Shown here: positions 1 through 8,629 of the stretch, one piece after another
Numbering within the stretch: position 1 is the stretch's first letter
How the letters are laid out: every line of letters begins with the position of its first letter
Assembly: GCF_001188955.3 (NCBI RefSeq)
Contig: NZ_JPRF03000025.1
Coordinates: 51,871-115,870 of the forward strand
Source: Kitasatospora aureofaciens
Lineage (GTDB): Bacteria; Actinomycetota; Actinomycetes; Streptomycetales; Streptomycetaceae
Direction: 5' to 3'
Length of the DNA stretch: 64,000 nucleotides
The notes under the pieces: generated by a model
Seen by the model: only the letters and a program-made list of their open reading frames with translations
What the model was told of the DNA's origin: nothing
Databases searched by the model: none
Translations under genes and position numbers: made by a program

Positions 1-185
1 TTGTTCACCGACAGCGCCAGCACAGCGAGGATCGAGACTTGAACGACTGTCAGCAGGCCGATTCGGCCGAGCACCGGGAGCGGGCGCTGGCTGGCCAGCC
101 GTGGCCAGACCCACAGAGTGGAGACCAGGGCCACCACACCCAGTGCGAGCAGCGAGTTCACCAGCGCTTCGCTGGTCAGTTCCAT
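1..185 (-). CDS. N-terminal fragment of a membrane-anchored alpha/beta-hydrolase (esterase-like) protein
   Basis: The start and about 61 codons of a minus-strand gene that runs off the left edge. The ATG at 185 has an AAGG ribosome site about 8 nt upstream. The visible protein begins MELTSEALVNSLLALGVV and contains two hydrophobic segments separated by a WPRLASQRP loop, ending in ALSVNN at the edge. This matches the N-terminal membrane part of the actinobacterial alpha/beta-hydrolase-fold esterases that often sit divergent from the DUF2156 gene at 564. The catalytic part is outside the window, so the hydrolase assignment rests on the membrane anchor and on context. Confidence 0.5.
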   Translation of the reverse strand, partial: MELTSEALVNSLLALGVVALVSTLWVWPRLASQRPLPVLGRIGLLTVVQVSILAVLALSVN

Positions 186-563
186 GCCGTCGGCCTTCCG
201 GTGGGACACTGTCGATGCAGGTTTCATCGTCTGGCGGTCCGTCAGGTAGGGCCACCGCAGCTAGGCTGTCCGGGCGCCCGGGCCGGCACGGGAGGGCGGG
301 GGGAGGCCGGGGGCAACCGGCGCCCTAGAATGCGGCGTCCACCGTACGTAACGCGTACCGGAGGGTCCTGTCCCGCCACGCGGCGGCGGCTCACGGCTCC
401 CACCCCCGGCTCAACCCGCAGCGCGCCCACGGCCCCGGATTACCGTCCTTTTCCGGGTCCTTGGTATGCGCATTGCCTGATGAAGGAATAGGCATGAAGG
501 TCCATCACACGTGCTCCCCCGGAGTGAACGGACACCGCACCGCAGCCTCTACGCTGAGCTTCC
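186..563. other. Divergent intergenic region
   Basis: 378 bp between the divergent esterase-like gene and the DUF2156 gene. It must hold both promoters, but I see no clear -35/-10 pair. A TACGCT at 550-555 lies only 8 nt before the ATG at 564 and could be the -10 of a leaderless transcript. No convincing gene, repeat or RNA structure is visible. Confidence 0.35.
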
Positions 564-2405
564 ATGAGCGTTCCCGTGTCCGTTGAGCCGAGCCCCGAGC
601 AGCCGCCGCGCCGTCGGCGCGGCCTGCAGACGCTGCGCAACCAGGCGGCCGCCGTCCCGAGGGCCTGGCTCCCCGGCGCGGTCGGCTACGCCTGTCTGCT
701 GATCGGACTGGTGGACATCGCGAGCGCGGTGTTCCCCAAGCTCCGGCACACCAAGATGCACACCTTCGCCGGGCAGCTGCCCGGCGGCACCACCAGCCTG
801 GCCGCGGTCGGCACGCTGATGGTCGGCATCCTGCTGGTGCCGCTGGCGCACGCGCTGCGCCGGCGCAAGCGGCGGGCCTGGCGGGCGGTCTGCGTGCTGC
901 TGCCGGTCAGCGCCGCGCTGCACCTCGTGCGCTGGCACCAGATCGGCCCGACGGTCGTCTCGCTGCTGGTCCTCGGCGTGATGCTGGTGCACCAGCGCGA
1001 GTTCTACGCCAAGGCCGATCCGCGCACCCGCTGGGGCGCGGTGGTCAACCTGGTCGTCATGGGCACCCTCAGCGTGCTCCTCGGCCTGCTGATCGTGAGC
1101 ACCCGCACCCGGTACGAGGTCGGACACCCGGCCCTGCTGGAGCGGCTGCAGCACGTCGGGTACGGACTGTTCGGCTTCGAGGGGCCCGTCCGCTACAGCA
1201 ACGAGCGGATGTCCGACCTGGTCGCCTACCTGCTCGGCGGCCTCGGCCTGCTGACCGCCTTCACCACCGCCTACCTCGCGCTGCGCCCGGGCAAGCCCAA
1301 GCCGGAGCTCACCGCCGAGGACGAGGAGAAGGTCCGCGAGCTGCTCAAGCGCCACGGCGAGCGCGACTCGCTCGGCTACTTCGCGCTGCGCCGCGACAAG
1401 AGCGTGCTGTTCTCGCCCACCGGCAAGGCCGCGATCTCCTACCGGGTGGTCTCCGGCGTGATGCTCGCCTCCGGCGACCCGGTCGGCGACGTCGAGGCCT
1501 GGCCCGGCGCGATCAAGGTGTTCATGGCCGAGGCCCGCGAGCACGCCTGGGTGCCCGCCGTGATGGGCTGCAGTGAGGTCGGCGGCGAGGTCTGGACCCG
1601 TGAGGCGGGCCTGGACGCGCTGGAGCTGGGCGACGAGGCGATCGTCGACACCGGCACCTTCTCGCTCTCCGGCCGGGCCATGCGCAACGTCCGCCAGATG
1701 GTCAAGCGGATCGAGCGCAACGGCTACTCCTGCAAGGTGCGCCGGGTCTCCGAGCTCAGCGTCGAGGAGAAGCTCCGGATCGCCGACGCCGCCGCCCGCT
1801 GGCGCGGCACCGACACCGAGCGCGGCTTCTCGATGGCCCTGGGCCGCTTCGGCGACCCGCTGGACGACGACTGCGTGGTGGTCACCGCCCACAAGGACCC
1901 GGAGGAGGGCGAGAGCGGGGACGACCTGAAGGCCGTGCTGCACTTCGTGCCCTGGGGGCCGGACGGCATCTCGCTGGAGCTGATGCGCCGCGACCGCGCC
2001 GCCGACCCGGGCCTGAACGAGCTGCTGATCGTCGCCGCGCTGCAGGAGGTGGGCGCCATGGGCATCCGCCGGGTGTCGCTCAACTTCGCGATGTTCCGCT
2101 CGGCGCTGGCCCGCGGCGAGCGGATCGGCGCCGGCCCGGTGCTGCGCGCCTGGCGCGGACTGCTGGTGTTCCTGTCGCGCTGGTTCCAGATCGAGTCGCT
2201 GTACAAGTTCAACGCCAAGTTCCAGCCGGAGTGGGAGCCGCGCTTCCTGGTCTTCCCGAGCACCCGGGACCTGCCCCGGATCGGCTTCGCCGCGATGCAG
2301 GCGGAGGCCTTCATCACCCTCGGCATGCCGCGCTTCGGCCGCAAGCGCCAGCGCGAGGGGCTGATGCCCGTCCCGTCGACCCGCGAGGTCGGCGAGGCCG
2401 CCTGA
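564..2405 (+). CDS. DUF2156 / phosphatidylglycerol lysyltransferase-domain membrane protein
   Basis: 613 aa. The N-terminal third (residues about 30-240) has six or so hydrophobic segments. A charged linker (KPKPELTAEDEEKVRELLKRHG) leads into a cytosolic GNAT-like DUF2156 domain with motifs DSLGYFALRRDK, SGVMLASGDPVGD and SLYKFNAKFQPEWEPRF near the C-terminus. The layout resembles MprF/LysX-type enzymes that transfer amino acids from aminoacyl-tRNA to membrane lipids, but the substrate cannot be read from sequence. There is no aminoacyl-tRNA synthetase fusion. It lies directly upstream of folP in the same direction, 68 bp apart, with little sign of a strong ribosome site. Confidence 0.8.
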   Translation: MSVPVSVEPSPEQPPRRRRGLQTLRNQAAAVPRAWLPGAVGYACLLIGLVDIASAVFPKLRHTKMHTFAGQLPGGTTSLAAVGTLMVGILLVPLAHALRRRKRRAWRAVCVLLPVSAALHLVRWHQIGPTVVSLLVLGVMLVHQREFYAKADPRTRWGAVVNLVVMGTLSVLLGLLIVSTRTRYEVGHPALLERLQHVGYGLFGFEGPVRYSNERMSDLVAYLLGGLGLLTAFTTAYLALRPGKPKPELTAEDEEKVRELLKRHGERDSLGYFALRRDKSVLFSPTGKAAISYRVVSGVMLASGDPVGDVEAWPGAIKVFMAEAREHAWVPAVMGCSEVGGEVWTREAGLDALELGDEAIVDTGTFSLSGRAMRNVRQMVKRIERNGYSCKVRRVSELSVEEKLRIADAAARWRGTDTERGFSMALGRFGDPLDDDCVVVTAHKDPEEGESGDDLKAVLHFVPWGPDGISLELMRRDRAADPGLNELLIVAALQEVGAMGIRRVSLNFAMFRSALARGERIGAGPVLRAWRGLLVFLSRWFQIESLYKFNAKFQPEWEPRFLVFPSTRDLPRIGFAAMQAEAFITLGMPRFGRKRQREGLMPVPSTREVGEAA

Positions 2406-2462
2406 GGCACCTCGACACCGTCCGGGGCCCCCGCCGAGAATCCTCGGCGGGGGCGCCGTTCG

Positions 2463-2468
2463 ATAATG
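2463..2468 (+). promoter_or_regulatory. Putative -10 of a leaderless folP promoter
   Basis: GATAAT ends 5 nt before the folP ATG at 2474, and no Shine-Dalgarno sequence is present. This spacing would put the transcription start at or next to the ATG, the pattern of leaderless actinobacterial mRNAs. No good -35 is visible, so this is tentative. Confidence 0.4.
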
Positions 2469-2473
2469 GGCAC

Positions 2474-3346
2474 ATGAGCGATTCGCCGTCCTTCGATCCG
2501 CCGGCCGGACTGCCGCGGCTCGACCGCTGCGCCGTGATGGGCGTGGTCAACGTCACGCCCGACTCCTTCTCGGACGGCGGGCTGTGGTTCGACCCCGCCA
2601 AGGCGATCGCCCACGGGCTGGCCCTGCGGGCGCGCGGCGCGGACCTGGTGGACGTCGGCGGCGAGTCCACCCGGCCCGGGACCCAGCGGGTGCCCGAGGA
2701 GGAGGAGCTGCGCCGGGTGCTGCCGGTGGTCCGCGAGCTGGCCGCCGCCGGGGTGGTGGTGTCCGTCGACACCATGCGGGCCTCGGTCGCCGAGCGGGCC
2801 GTCGAGGCCGGCGCCGCGATCGTCAACGACGTCTCCGGCGGCCTCGCCGACCCGGCGATGGCCCGGGTGGTCGCCGAGACCGGTGCGCCGTTCGTGGTCA
2901 TGCACTGGCGCGGGCAGTCCGCCGACATGGACAGGCTGGCCGTCTACCAGGACGTCGTACGGGACGTGGTCGCCGAGCTGACCGGGCGGATGGAGGCGCT
3001 GCTCGCCGCCGGGGTCAAGGAGGACCAGCTGGTCCTCGACCCGGGGCTCGGCTTCGCCAAGACCGCCGAGCACAACTGGGCGCTGCTCGGCCGGCTGGAC
3101 GCGCTCACCGCGCTCGGCCGTCCCGTCCTCGTCGCGGCTTCGCGCAAGCGGTTCCTGGGTACGCTGCTCGCCGACCCGGAAACCGGGGAACTGCGCCCGG
3201 CCCGCCGGCGGGACGACGCGACCGCCGCGGTCTCGGTGCTCTCGGCCCAGGCCGGAGCCTGGGCGGTACGGGTGCACGACGTGTCCGGTACGGCGGACGC
3301 CGTCCGAGTGGTCGCGGCCTGGCAGCGCGCGGCGCGGCTGGGATGA
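2474..3346 (+). CDS. folP: Dihydropteroate synthase
   Basis: 290 aa, the normal length. It joins 6-hydroxymethyl-dihydropterin pyrophosphate to p-aminobenzoate to give dihydropteroate in folate synthesis. Signature motifs are VMGVVNVTPDSFSDGG near the N-terminus, DVGGESTRPGT, ASVAERAVEAGAAIVNDVSGG, LDPGLGFAKTAEHN and the C-terminal AASRKRFLG and VRVHDV elements that bind pterin and sulfonamide. The ATG at 2474 is chosen because the protein starts just before the conserved block; upstream in-frame sequence belongs to a shadow reading frame. It heads the folP - NTF2-like - folB - folK block. Confidence 0.95.
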   Translation: MSDSPSFDPPAGLPRLDRCAVMGVVNVTPDSFSDGGLWFDPAKAIAHGLALRARGADLVDVGGESTRPGTQRVPEEEELRRVLPVVRELAAAGVVVSVDTMRASVAERAVEAGAAIVNDVSGGLADPAMARVVAETGAPFVVMHWRGQSADMDRLAVYQDVVRDVVAELTGRMEALLAAGVKEDQLVLDPGLGFAKTAEHNWALLGRLDALTALGRPVLVAASRKRFLGTLLADPETGELRPARRRDDATAAVSVLSAQAGAWAVRVHDVSGTADAVRVVAAWQRAARLG

Positions 3347-3356
3347 GGGAGGGTCT

Positions 3357-3854
3357 GTGACGGGTGACGGCAGGTTGAGCGGCGGGACGGCCGGAAGGGC
3401 CCGGGAGGCGGACCTGGAGGCGGTGCTCGCGGCGAACCGGGCGTTCTACGAAGCGCTGGAGCGGGGGGACGTCGAGGCCGTCGAGGAGGCCTGGCTGGGG
3501 CCCGACCACGCCGACGACAAGGGCGGCGTGGTCTGTGTGCACCCCGGCTGGCCGGTGCTGCGCGGGCGGGCACAGGTGACCCGCTCGTACATGCTGATCA
3601 TGATGAACACGGAGTACATCCAGTTCTTCCTGACCGATGTCGAGGCCGAGGTCCACGGCGATGTGGCCCTTGTCACGTGCACCGAGAACATCCTCTCCGG
3701 CGGAGAGGCGGAGGAGGAGGGGGAACTCGGACCGCTGGTCGGCGGAAAGGTCGTGTCGAGCAATCTGTTCCGTCGTACCCCGGCCGGGTGGAAGCTCTGG
3801 TCGCACCACGGTTCACCTGTTCTGACCAGCGGCGACGAGGACGACGAGGACTGA
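3357..3854 (+). CDS. SnoaL/NTF2-like (nuclear transport factor 2) family protein
   Basis: 165 aa from a GTG 10 nt after folP. The protein has the cone-shaped NTF2 fold pattern: an N-terminal helix (EADLEAVLAANRAFYEALERGDVEAVEEAW), then strands with HPGWPVLRGRAQVTRSYMLIM, VALVTCTENIL, and the closing SNLFRRTPAGWKLWSHHGSPV. The tail is very acidic (SGDEDDED). Family members bind or turn over small molecules or act as association domains, and no specific reaction can be assigned. Conserved placement between folP and folB in this group suggests co-transcription and possibly a folate-related role. Confidence 0.8.
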   Translation: MTGDGRLSGGTAGRAREADLEAVLAANRAFYEALERGDVEAVEEAWLGPDHADDKGGVVCVHPGWPVLRGRAQVTRSYMLIMMNTEYIQFFLTDVEAEVHGDVALVTCTENILSGGEAEEEGELGPLVGGKVVSSNLFRRTPAGWKLWSHHGSPVLTSGDEDDED

Positions 3855-4099
3855 TTCCGGGGGCTGCGGGAAATGTCTGCCGGAGGGTCGCCGGGGAATT
3901 TCCGAGTGGTCACCGAACGTTCACGTCAATCGCCATTCCGGCGCGCGTGGCGACGGTTCGTGCCGGGTAGGACGGTCAGGCGTTGTCCGCGCTCACAGGT
4001 AGATTCGAAACGGAGTGGCGGGCGTGCTGCCCGCCTTCGCCCTGTCCGTCCGTGTTCTTCCTCCGGGCGGGGCCCGTCCGACTGGGAGCAGTGATTCGT

Positions 4100-4462
4100 T
4101 TGCTGGACCGCGTCACCCTGCGGGGGCTGCGAGCCCGGGGTCACCACGGCGTCTTCGAGCGCGAGCGCGTCGAGGGCCAGACCTTCGTGGTCGATCTCGT
4201 GCTGTACCTGGACACCCGCCCCGCCGCGTCCGGAGACGACCTCACCCGCACGGCGCACTACGGCATCGTGGCCGAGGAGGTCACCGCGATCATCGCCGGG
4301 GAACCGGTCGACCTGATCGAGACCCTGGCGCAGCGGATCGCCGACCAGTGCCTCAAGCACGACGCGGTCGAGGAGGTCGAGGTCACCGTGCACAAGCCGG
4401 ACGCCCCGATCACCGTGCCGTTCGATGACGTGACCGTGACCATCCACCGGGGCCGCGCATGA
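4100..4462 (+). CDS. folB: Dihydroneopterin aldolase
   Basis: About 120 aa. It cleaves 7,8-dihydroneopterin to 6-hydroxymethyl-dihydropterin and glycolaldehyde. Recognisable blocks are DRVTLRGLRARGHHGVFERER, the central YGIVAEEVTAII, VDLIETLAQRIADQCL and the C-terminal VTVHKPDAPITVPFDDVTVTI. The start is uncertain. The TTG at 4100 (giving MLDRV) is 11 nt from a GGGAG at 4084-4088 and fits family length; the in-frame GTG at 4091 is only 2 nt from the same site. A 245-bp gap separates it from the previous gene, so it may have its own promoter. Confidence 0.9.
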   Translation: MLDRVTLRGLRARGHHGVFERERVEGQTFVVDLVLYLDTRPAASGDDLTRTAHYGIVAEEVTAIIAGEPVDLIETLAQRIADQCLKHDAVEEVEVTVHKPDAPITVPFDDVTVTIHRGRA

Positions 4463-4505
4463 CCCCCACCGCGCGCCTGGTTTCCGATGCAGAGGGACTT
4501 CTTCG

Positions 4506-5105
4506 ATGAACAGCAGTGACCCGATCGCCGAGCCGAACGCGTTCGACCTGGAGAGCCGGGTGGATTCCGCCGACACCACGCTGCACAGCCAGCGGTGTGC
4601 GGTGATCGCGCTCGGGAGCAACCTGGGCAACCGGCTGGACACCCTGCAGGGTGCCGTCGACGCGCTCGCCGACACCCCCGGGCTGAAGATCAAGGCCGTC
4701 TCGGCGGTCTACGAGACCGAGGCCGTCGGCGGCCCGGAGGAACAGCCCAACTACTACAACGCGGTCGTGGTGCTGCGCACCTCGCTGCCCCCGCGGGACC
4801 TGCTGGAGCGCGGCAACGCGATCGAGGACGCCTTCGGGCGGGTCCGGGAGGTCCGCTGGGGTGCGCGCACCCTGGACGTCGACATCCTGACCTACGAGGG
4901 CGTGCTCAGCGAGGACCCGCAGCTGCTGCTGCCGCACCCGCGTTCGCACGAGCGGGCCTTCGTGCTGGCCCCGTGGCTGGACGCCCAGCCCGAGGCCGAG
5001 GTGCCCGGGCACGGGCAGGTCGCCGCGCTGCTGGCGGCGCTCGGTGGCCCGGACGCGCAGGGCGTGAAGCGGCGCGACGACATCCGGCTGACGCTGCCGG
5101 AGTAG
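4506..5105 (+). CDS. folK: 2-amino-4-hydroxy-6-hydroxymethyldihydropteridine diphosphokinase
   Basis: 199 aa. It pyrophosphorylates 6-hydroxymethyl-dihydropterin with ATP, feeding FolP. Motifs are VIALGSNLGNRLDTLQ, the family signature WGARTLDVDILTY and the substrate loop LLPHPRSHERAFVLAPW. About 30 extra N-terminal residues (MNSSDPIAEPNAFDLESRV) precede the core, a common actinobacterial extension. It sits 43 nt after folB with AGAGGGACTTCTTCG before the ATG acting as ribosome site, so folB and folK are one operon. Confidence 0.94.
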   Translation: MNSSDPIAEPNAFDLESRVDSADTTLHSQRCAVIALGSNLGNRLDTLQGAVDALADTPGLKIKAVSAVYETEAVGGPEEQPNYYNAVVVLRTSLPPRDLLERGNAIEDAFGRVREVRWGARTLDVDILTYEGVLSEDPQLLLPHPRSHERAFVLAPWLDAQPEAEVPGHGQVAALLAALGGPDAQGVKRRDDIRLTLPE

Positions 5106-5290
5106 CGCCGGAGCGGCGCCGGAAGGTCGGCGCGCGGCCGGGCCGGCCGACCGGTCGGGGAACTCGGCCGGGGGCCCCGGCCGTACGAGTAGATGTCCGC
5201 CCGTCCGGTCCCGGTACGGTGGCCTGACGCCGCCGTTCCGGGCCACCGGGCGGGCGGTCGGCTCTGGACCTCGGGAAGGACCCCCTCCGC

Positions 5291-5779
5291 GTGAAGCTGC
5301 TTCGCCTCCGCCTGCTGATCGGCCTCACCGCCGCGACGACGGCGCTGTCCTGGGCCGGCTCCAAGCTCTGGGCCTCCCTGGACACGCTGCCGGCCGTGCC
5401 CGCCGCGGCGCCGGTGGTGCTGGCGGCGGTGGCGGTGATCCTGCTGGCGACCGCGATCTCGCTGCGGTCCCGGCTGAAGGCGGTGCGCGAGCGGCAGCCC
5501 GGCGCGAAGCGGGTCGACCCGCTGCTGGCGGCCCGGGCGGTGGTGCTCGGACAGGCCAGCGCGCTGGTCTCCTCGGTGGTCACCGGCATCTACGCCGGGG
5601 CCGGGATCTACCTGCTCGGCGAGCTGGACGTGCCGGCCCGCAAGGACCAGGCGGTCACCGCGGGGCTCTCGGTGCTGGCGGGGGCGGCGGTGATCGCGGC
5701 GGCGCTCTGGGTGCAGCACGTGTGCAAGCTGCCGGAGAACCACGACGACCCGAGCGGCCCGGCCGCCTCGCACCACTGA
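5291..5779 (+). CDS. DUF3180 membrane protein
   Basis: 162 aa from GTG 5291, preceded by GGAAGGA. Four hydrophobic segments are visible (LLIGLTAATTALSWAGSKLW, VVLAAVAVILLATAIS, ASALVSSVVTGIYAGAGIYLLG, AGLSVLAGAAVIAAALWV). A conserved basic cytoplasmic loop, SLRSRLKAVRERQPGAKRVDPLLAARAVVLGQAS, follows the second. This is the DUF3180 family found downstream of folK in many actinomycetes. Function unknown; a folate or cell-envelope connection is only inferred from synteny. Confidence 0.82.
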   Translation: MKLLRLRLLIGLTAATTALSWAGSKLWASLDTLPAVPAAAPVVLAAVAVILLATAISLRSRLKAVRERQPGAKRVDPLLAARAVVLGQASALVSSVVTGIYAGAGIYLLGELDVPARKDQAVTAGLSVLAGAAVIAAALWVQHVCKLPENHDDPSGPAASHH

Positions 5780-5810
5780 CGGACCGGCTCGACCACCCCG
5801 GATCACCTCC

Positions 5811-5842
5811 GATCGCGTCGGGATCGCGCCGGATCGCGTCGT
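5811..5842. repeat. Short GATCGCG tandem repeats
   Basis: GATCGCGTCGG, GATCGCGCCG and GATCGCGTCG follow one another between the DUF3180 gene and the next gene. Three imperfect copies of a 10-11 bp unit; role unknown. Confidence 0.5.
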
Positions 5843-5856
5843 ACGTCGCTGAGCAG

Positions 5857-5886
5857 GGCTTTTTTCGTGATCTTGAGTGAAAAGCC
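5857..5886. terminator. Weak hairpin with T-tract
   Basis: GGCTTTT at 5857-5863 pairs with AAAAGCC at 5880-5886 across a 16-nt loop, and T-rich sequence sits in the first arm. It may end the fol/DUF3180 transcript; the long loop makes it weak. Confidence 0.3.
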
Positions 5887-5974
5887 GGGCACATGCGGTA
5901 AAAACTGCGCCCTGTCAAGGGCGGAAGGAGACCCTGGGCTGACACGCCCCCAATTCGCACGCTAGTTTCTTGGC

Positions 5975-7218
5975 ATGTCTCGCGGACGCCACCGTCATTC
6001 CTCCGTCCTGGGCCGGGTCTTTCCCCCCACCGCCGCCGGCGTACTGCTGGTCGCCGCACTGGCCGCTCTGCTTTTCAGTCAGGACACCATCCTGGTGCGC
6101 TCGGTGGGCATCGCCGCGCTGATCGCCACCCTCGGCTTCGCGGTGCTGCTGCGCCAGCGCGACAAGGCGGCCCGGGCGGCCGCCGAGGTGTCCGCCGCAC
6201 AGCGGATGCGGGCCGAGGAGCGGTTTGAGGAGCAGCTCGCCGAGGCCGAGTACGCGGCCGAGGTCGCCGAGGAGCGGGCGACCCGGTTCGGGCGGCGGCT
6301 GACGGCGGAGAAGTCGCGGCTGGCCAAGGCCGAGACCGAGATCGCCCGGCTACTGCGGGAGCGGGCCGTCGCCGTCGCCGAGCAGGCGCTCAAGGAGGCC
6401 GAGGCGGCCCAGCGGGCGCTCGCCGCGAGCCGCCCCAAGTACCCGGCCAGCCCGGCCGCGTTCGTCCGCGCCGCGTCCGTGCTGCGGCTGCTGGAGCGGC
6501 GGGCCGCCGAGCAGGAGGCGCTGCGGGAGCGTACGGCTGGTGCGGAGGTCGCGCTGCGGGCGCCCGCGGGGGAGTCGCGGATCGTCACAGCCGCTCCGGC
6601 TGCGACTGCCGTGCCCGTTCCGTCGGTGGTGCCGGCGCCCAAGTCGGTCGCCGTGCCGGCTCCGGTGGCGCCCTCGGTACCCACCCCGGCGCAGGCGCCG
6701 ACCGCTGAGGTCTCCCCGGCCGGGGCCGCCGGTGCCCCGGCGCGCCGGACGCCGGTGCAGCCCACGCCGCTGCGCCCGGCGCTGACCGCGACGGTCGGCC
6801 AGCTCGGCGGGCGCCGGTCGCTCCGGCCGCCGTGCCGGCTCCTCCGGTGGAGCGGCAGCGGCCGCGTCCGGCGCAGTCCGGGCAGGTCCGCGGTCCGGGC
6901 TTCAGCTTCTTCGGTCGTGGCACGGGTTCGGCGGTCCGGGCGGCCGCTCCGGCGCCGGCGGTGGGCAGCATCGCCGAGCTGGGGGAGCGCGCGGACCTGG
7001 CGGACGTGGTGGGCGACGAGGCGCTCGCCGCCAAGGCGAAGGCCGAGGCCCAGGAGGCCCGGGAGGATCTGGACGTTCGGGAGAGCACGTCGGACGTGCG
7101 GCCCGCGCAGCCGGTCGGCTCCGGGGACGCGGAGCAGGACGGGCCGACGGTGGTGGACCTGACGCCCGAGGACGAGACCGAGCTGATCGAGCTGCCGGAG
7201 CTGCGCGCCTCGCGCTGA
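5975..7218 (+). CDS. Coiled-coil membrane protein with a reading-frame break
   Basis: The gene starts at ATG 5975 (MSRGRHRHSSVLGRVFPP) with two hydrophobic segments (AAGVLLVAALAALLF and VGIAALIATLGFAVLLRQ). A long Ala/Glu/Arg coiled coil follows (residues about 60-150), then a Pro/Ala/Val linker. The frame then changes near 6805-6812. Read in the next frame from about 6811, the linker continues as APVAPAAVPAPPVERQR and ends in a conserved-looking tail: GFSFFGRG, SIAELGERADLADVVGDEALA and VVDLTPEDETELIELPEL, stop at 7218. The change equals one missing base in a GGCGGGCGCC run, so a sequencing error is as likely as a real mutation. Without it the protein would be about 414 aa. Similar proteins follow DUF3180 in related genomes; function unknown. 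Confidence 0.7.
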
Positions 7219-7240
7219 GCACCGTTGAGCACCGCAGCGG

Positions 7241-7291
7241 AACGCCGCGGCGCGGGAAGTCGGACGGATCGACTTCCCGCGCCGCGGCGTT
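7241..7291. terminator. Bidirectional terminator hairpin (22-bp perfect stem)
   Basis: Perfect 22-nt arms at 7241-7262 and 7270-7291 with a 7-nt loop, between the convergent coiled-coil gene and terD. The inner part reads GGGAAGTCG/CGACTTCCC, a core shared with hairpins near 40.26 and 45.46 kb. Confidence 0.85.
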
Positions 7292-7307
7292 TCCCGGCCG
7301 TGCCGCG

Positions 7308-7883
7308 TCAGATCTGCACGCCGAAGTCCTGGGCGATGCCGGCCAGGCCGGAGGCGTAGCCCTGGCCGACGGCGCGGAACTTCCACTCGCCGTTGTTGCG
7401 GTAGAGCTCGCCGAAGATCATCGCCGTCTCGGTGGCGGCGTCCTCGGAGAGGTCGTAGCGGGCGATCTCGGCGCCGCCGGCCGCGTTCACCACGCGGATG
7501 TAGGCGTTGCGGACCTGGCCGAAGTTCTGGCTGCGGGCGACGCCGTCGTAGATGGTGACCGGGAAGCTGATCTTGGCGGCCTCGGCGGGCAGGCCGGCCA
7601 GGTTGACGTTGATCGACTCGTCGTCGCCCGCGCCTTCGCCGGTGCGGTTGTCACCGGTGTGCACGACGGTGTTGTCCGGGGTGCTGGTGTTGTTGAAGAA
7701 CACGAAGTGCGCGTTGGACAGCACCTTGCCGTCCGCGTTCAGGACGATCGCGCTGGCGTCGAGGTCGAATTCGGCGCCGGTCGTGGTGCGGACGTCCCAG
7801 CCCAGACCGATGCTCACCGCGGACAGGCCGGGGGCCTCCTTGGTCAGCGAGACGTTGCCACCCTTGGAGAGGCTCACTGGCAT
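7308..7883 (-). CDS. terD: TerD family protein (tellurium resistance / stress)
   Basis: 191 aa, the classic TerD length. It starts MPVSLSKGGNVSLTKEAPGL and contains the calcium-binding signatures EFDLDASAIVLNADGKV and NRTGEGAGDDESI, then the family sequence SFPVTIYDGVARSQNFGQVRNAYIRVVN and AMIFGELYRNNGEWKFRAVGQGY. TerD proteins are Ca2+-binding cytoplasmic proteins linked to tellurite, phage and oxidative stress tolerance, and to development in Streptomyces. The ATG at 7883 is chosen by family length; a longer open frame runs upstream but looks like shadow coding. No other ter gene is next to it. Confidence 0.93.
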   Translation of the reverse strand: MPVSLSKGGNVSLTKEAPGLSAVSIGLGWDVRTTTGAEFDLDASAIVLNADGKVLSNAHFVFFNNTSTPDNTVVHTGDNRTGEGAGDDESINVNLAGLPAEAAKISFPVTIYDGVARSQNFGQVRNAYIRVVNAAGGAEIARYDLSEDAATETAMIFGELYRNNGEWKFRAVGQGYASGLAGIAQDFGVQI

Positions 7884-8029
7884 GGCGATTGCAGTCCCTT
7901 CGTTCGCTTTTTCCGGGACAACGCGATACTCCGGCAGCTTGGTTCCGTGGATCCCGTGAATTCTTCGTGAGGTGTCAAACCCGGGCAAAGGGCGGGCAAA
8001 GTGGGGGTCGGGGCGCTCGTTTCCGGATG

Positions 8030-8527
8030 TCAGACCCGGGGGAAGCGGCCCTGCAGCGTCCAGATGTTCGGGTTGTCCGCCAGGTCGGGGTGCATGTCGA
8101 ACAGGTCGGCGAGGGTGTCCTGGAGGAAGTCCCGGGCCTCGCGCCGCAGCTCGCTGTGCCGGACCACGGCGGGCGGCTCGTCCCGCAGCCAGGTCGCGGT
8201 GATCTCGACCCAATTGAAGCGGCGGGCGAAGCGCAGCAGCTCGGTGTTCTGGGTGAAGTCGAGGTCGGCGGTCTGCACCCGGGCGGCCCGGGAGCCGTCC
8301 GGGTCGCGGTCGAGCTGCTCGACGATGTCGCACAGCGCCCAGGCGAAGTCCAGCACGGGCACCCAGCCCCAGCGGGTGGAGAGCTCGGCGCCCTCGGCGT
8401 CCAGGTAGACGTCGCCGCAGAACAGGTCGTACCGCAGCGCGCGCACGGGGGCGGTGCGGTAGTCGGTCTGCGGGGGGTCGGGGAAGCGGTTGGAGAGGGA
8501 GTAGCCGAGCTCGATCACGTAGGCCAT
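8030..8527 (-). CDS. Uncharacterised actinobacterial protein
   Basis: 165 aa, start ATG at 8527. It is acidic and aromatic-rich, with no signal peptide or membrane segment: MAYVIELGYSLSNRFPDPP, LRYDLFCGDVYLDAEGAELSTRWGWVPVLDFAWALCDIV, and a C-terminal helix HSELRREARDFLQDTLADLFDMHPDLADNPNIWTLQGRFP. The regular strand-helix pattern and codon use mark it as a real gene. I do not recognise the family beyond having seen similar small proteins beside arfB in streptomycetes. It is separated from terD by 146 bp and is divergent from arfB. Confidence 0.75.
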   Translation of the reverse strand: MAYVIELGYSLSNRFPDPPQTDYRTAPVRALRYDLFCGDVYLDAEGAELSTRWGWVPVLDFAWALCDIVEQLDRDPDGSRAARVQTADLDFTQNTELLRFARRFNWVEITATWLRDEPPAVVRHSELRREARDFLQDTLADLFDMHPDLADNPNIWTLQGRFPRV

Positions 8528-8629
8528 TGTCGGGGCTCGGGGCGGGGGCGGGTAACCGGGGCCGGGGGCGGGCGGGCGGAGCGGCGATAACCGGGTGACC
8601 GGGCGGGGGCCGCGCGGGATGATGGGCCC

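Noticed and set aside
549..1943. 464-codon minus-strand open frame opposite the DUF2156 gene
   Set aside because: Antisense shadow of a real gene: His/Gly/Ala-rich with no recognisable domain. The same applies to the other long antisense frames, for example 18400-21795, 28820-33064 and 13102-14685.
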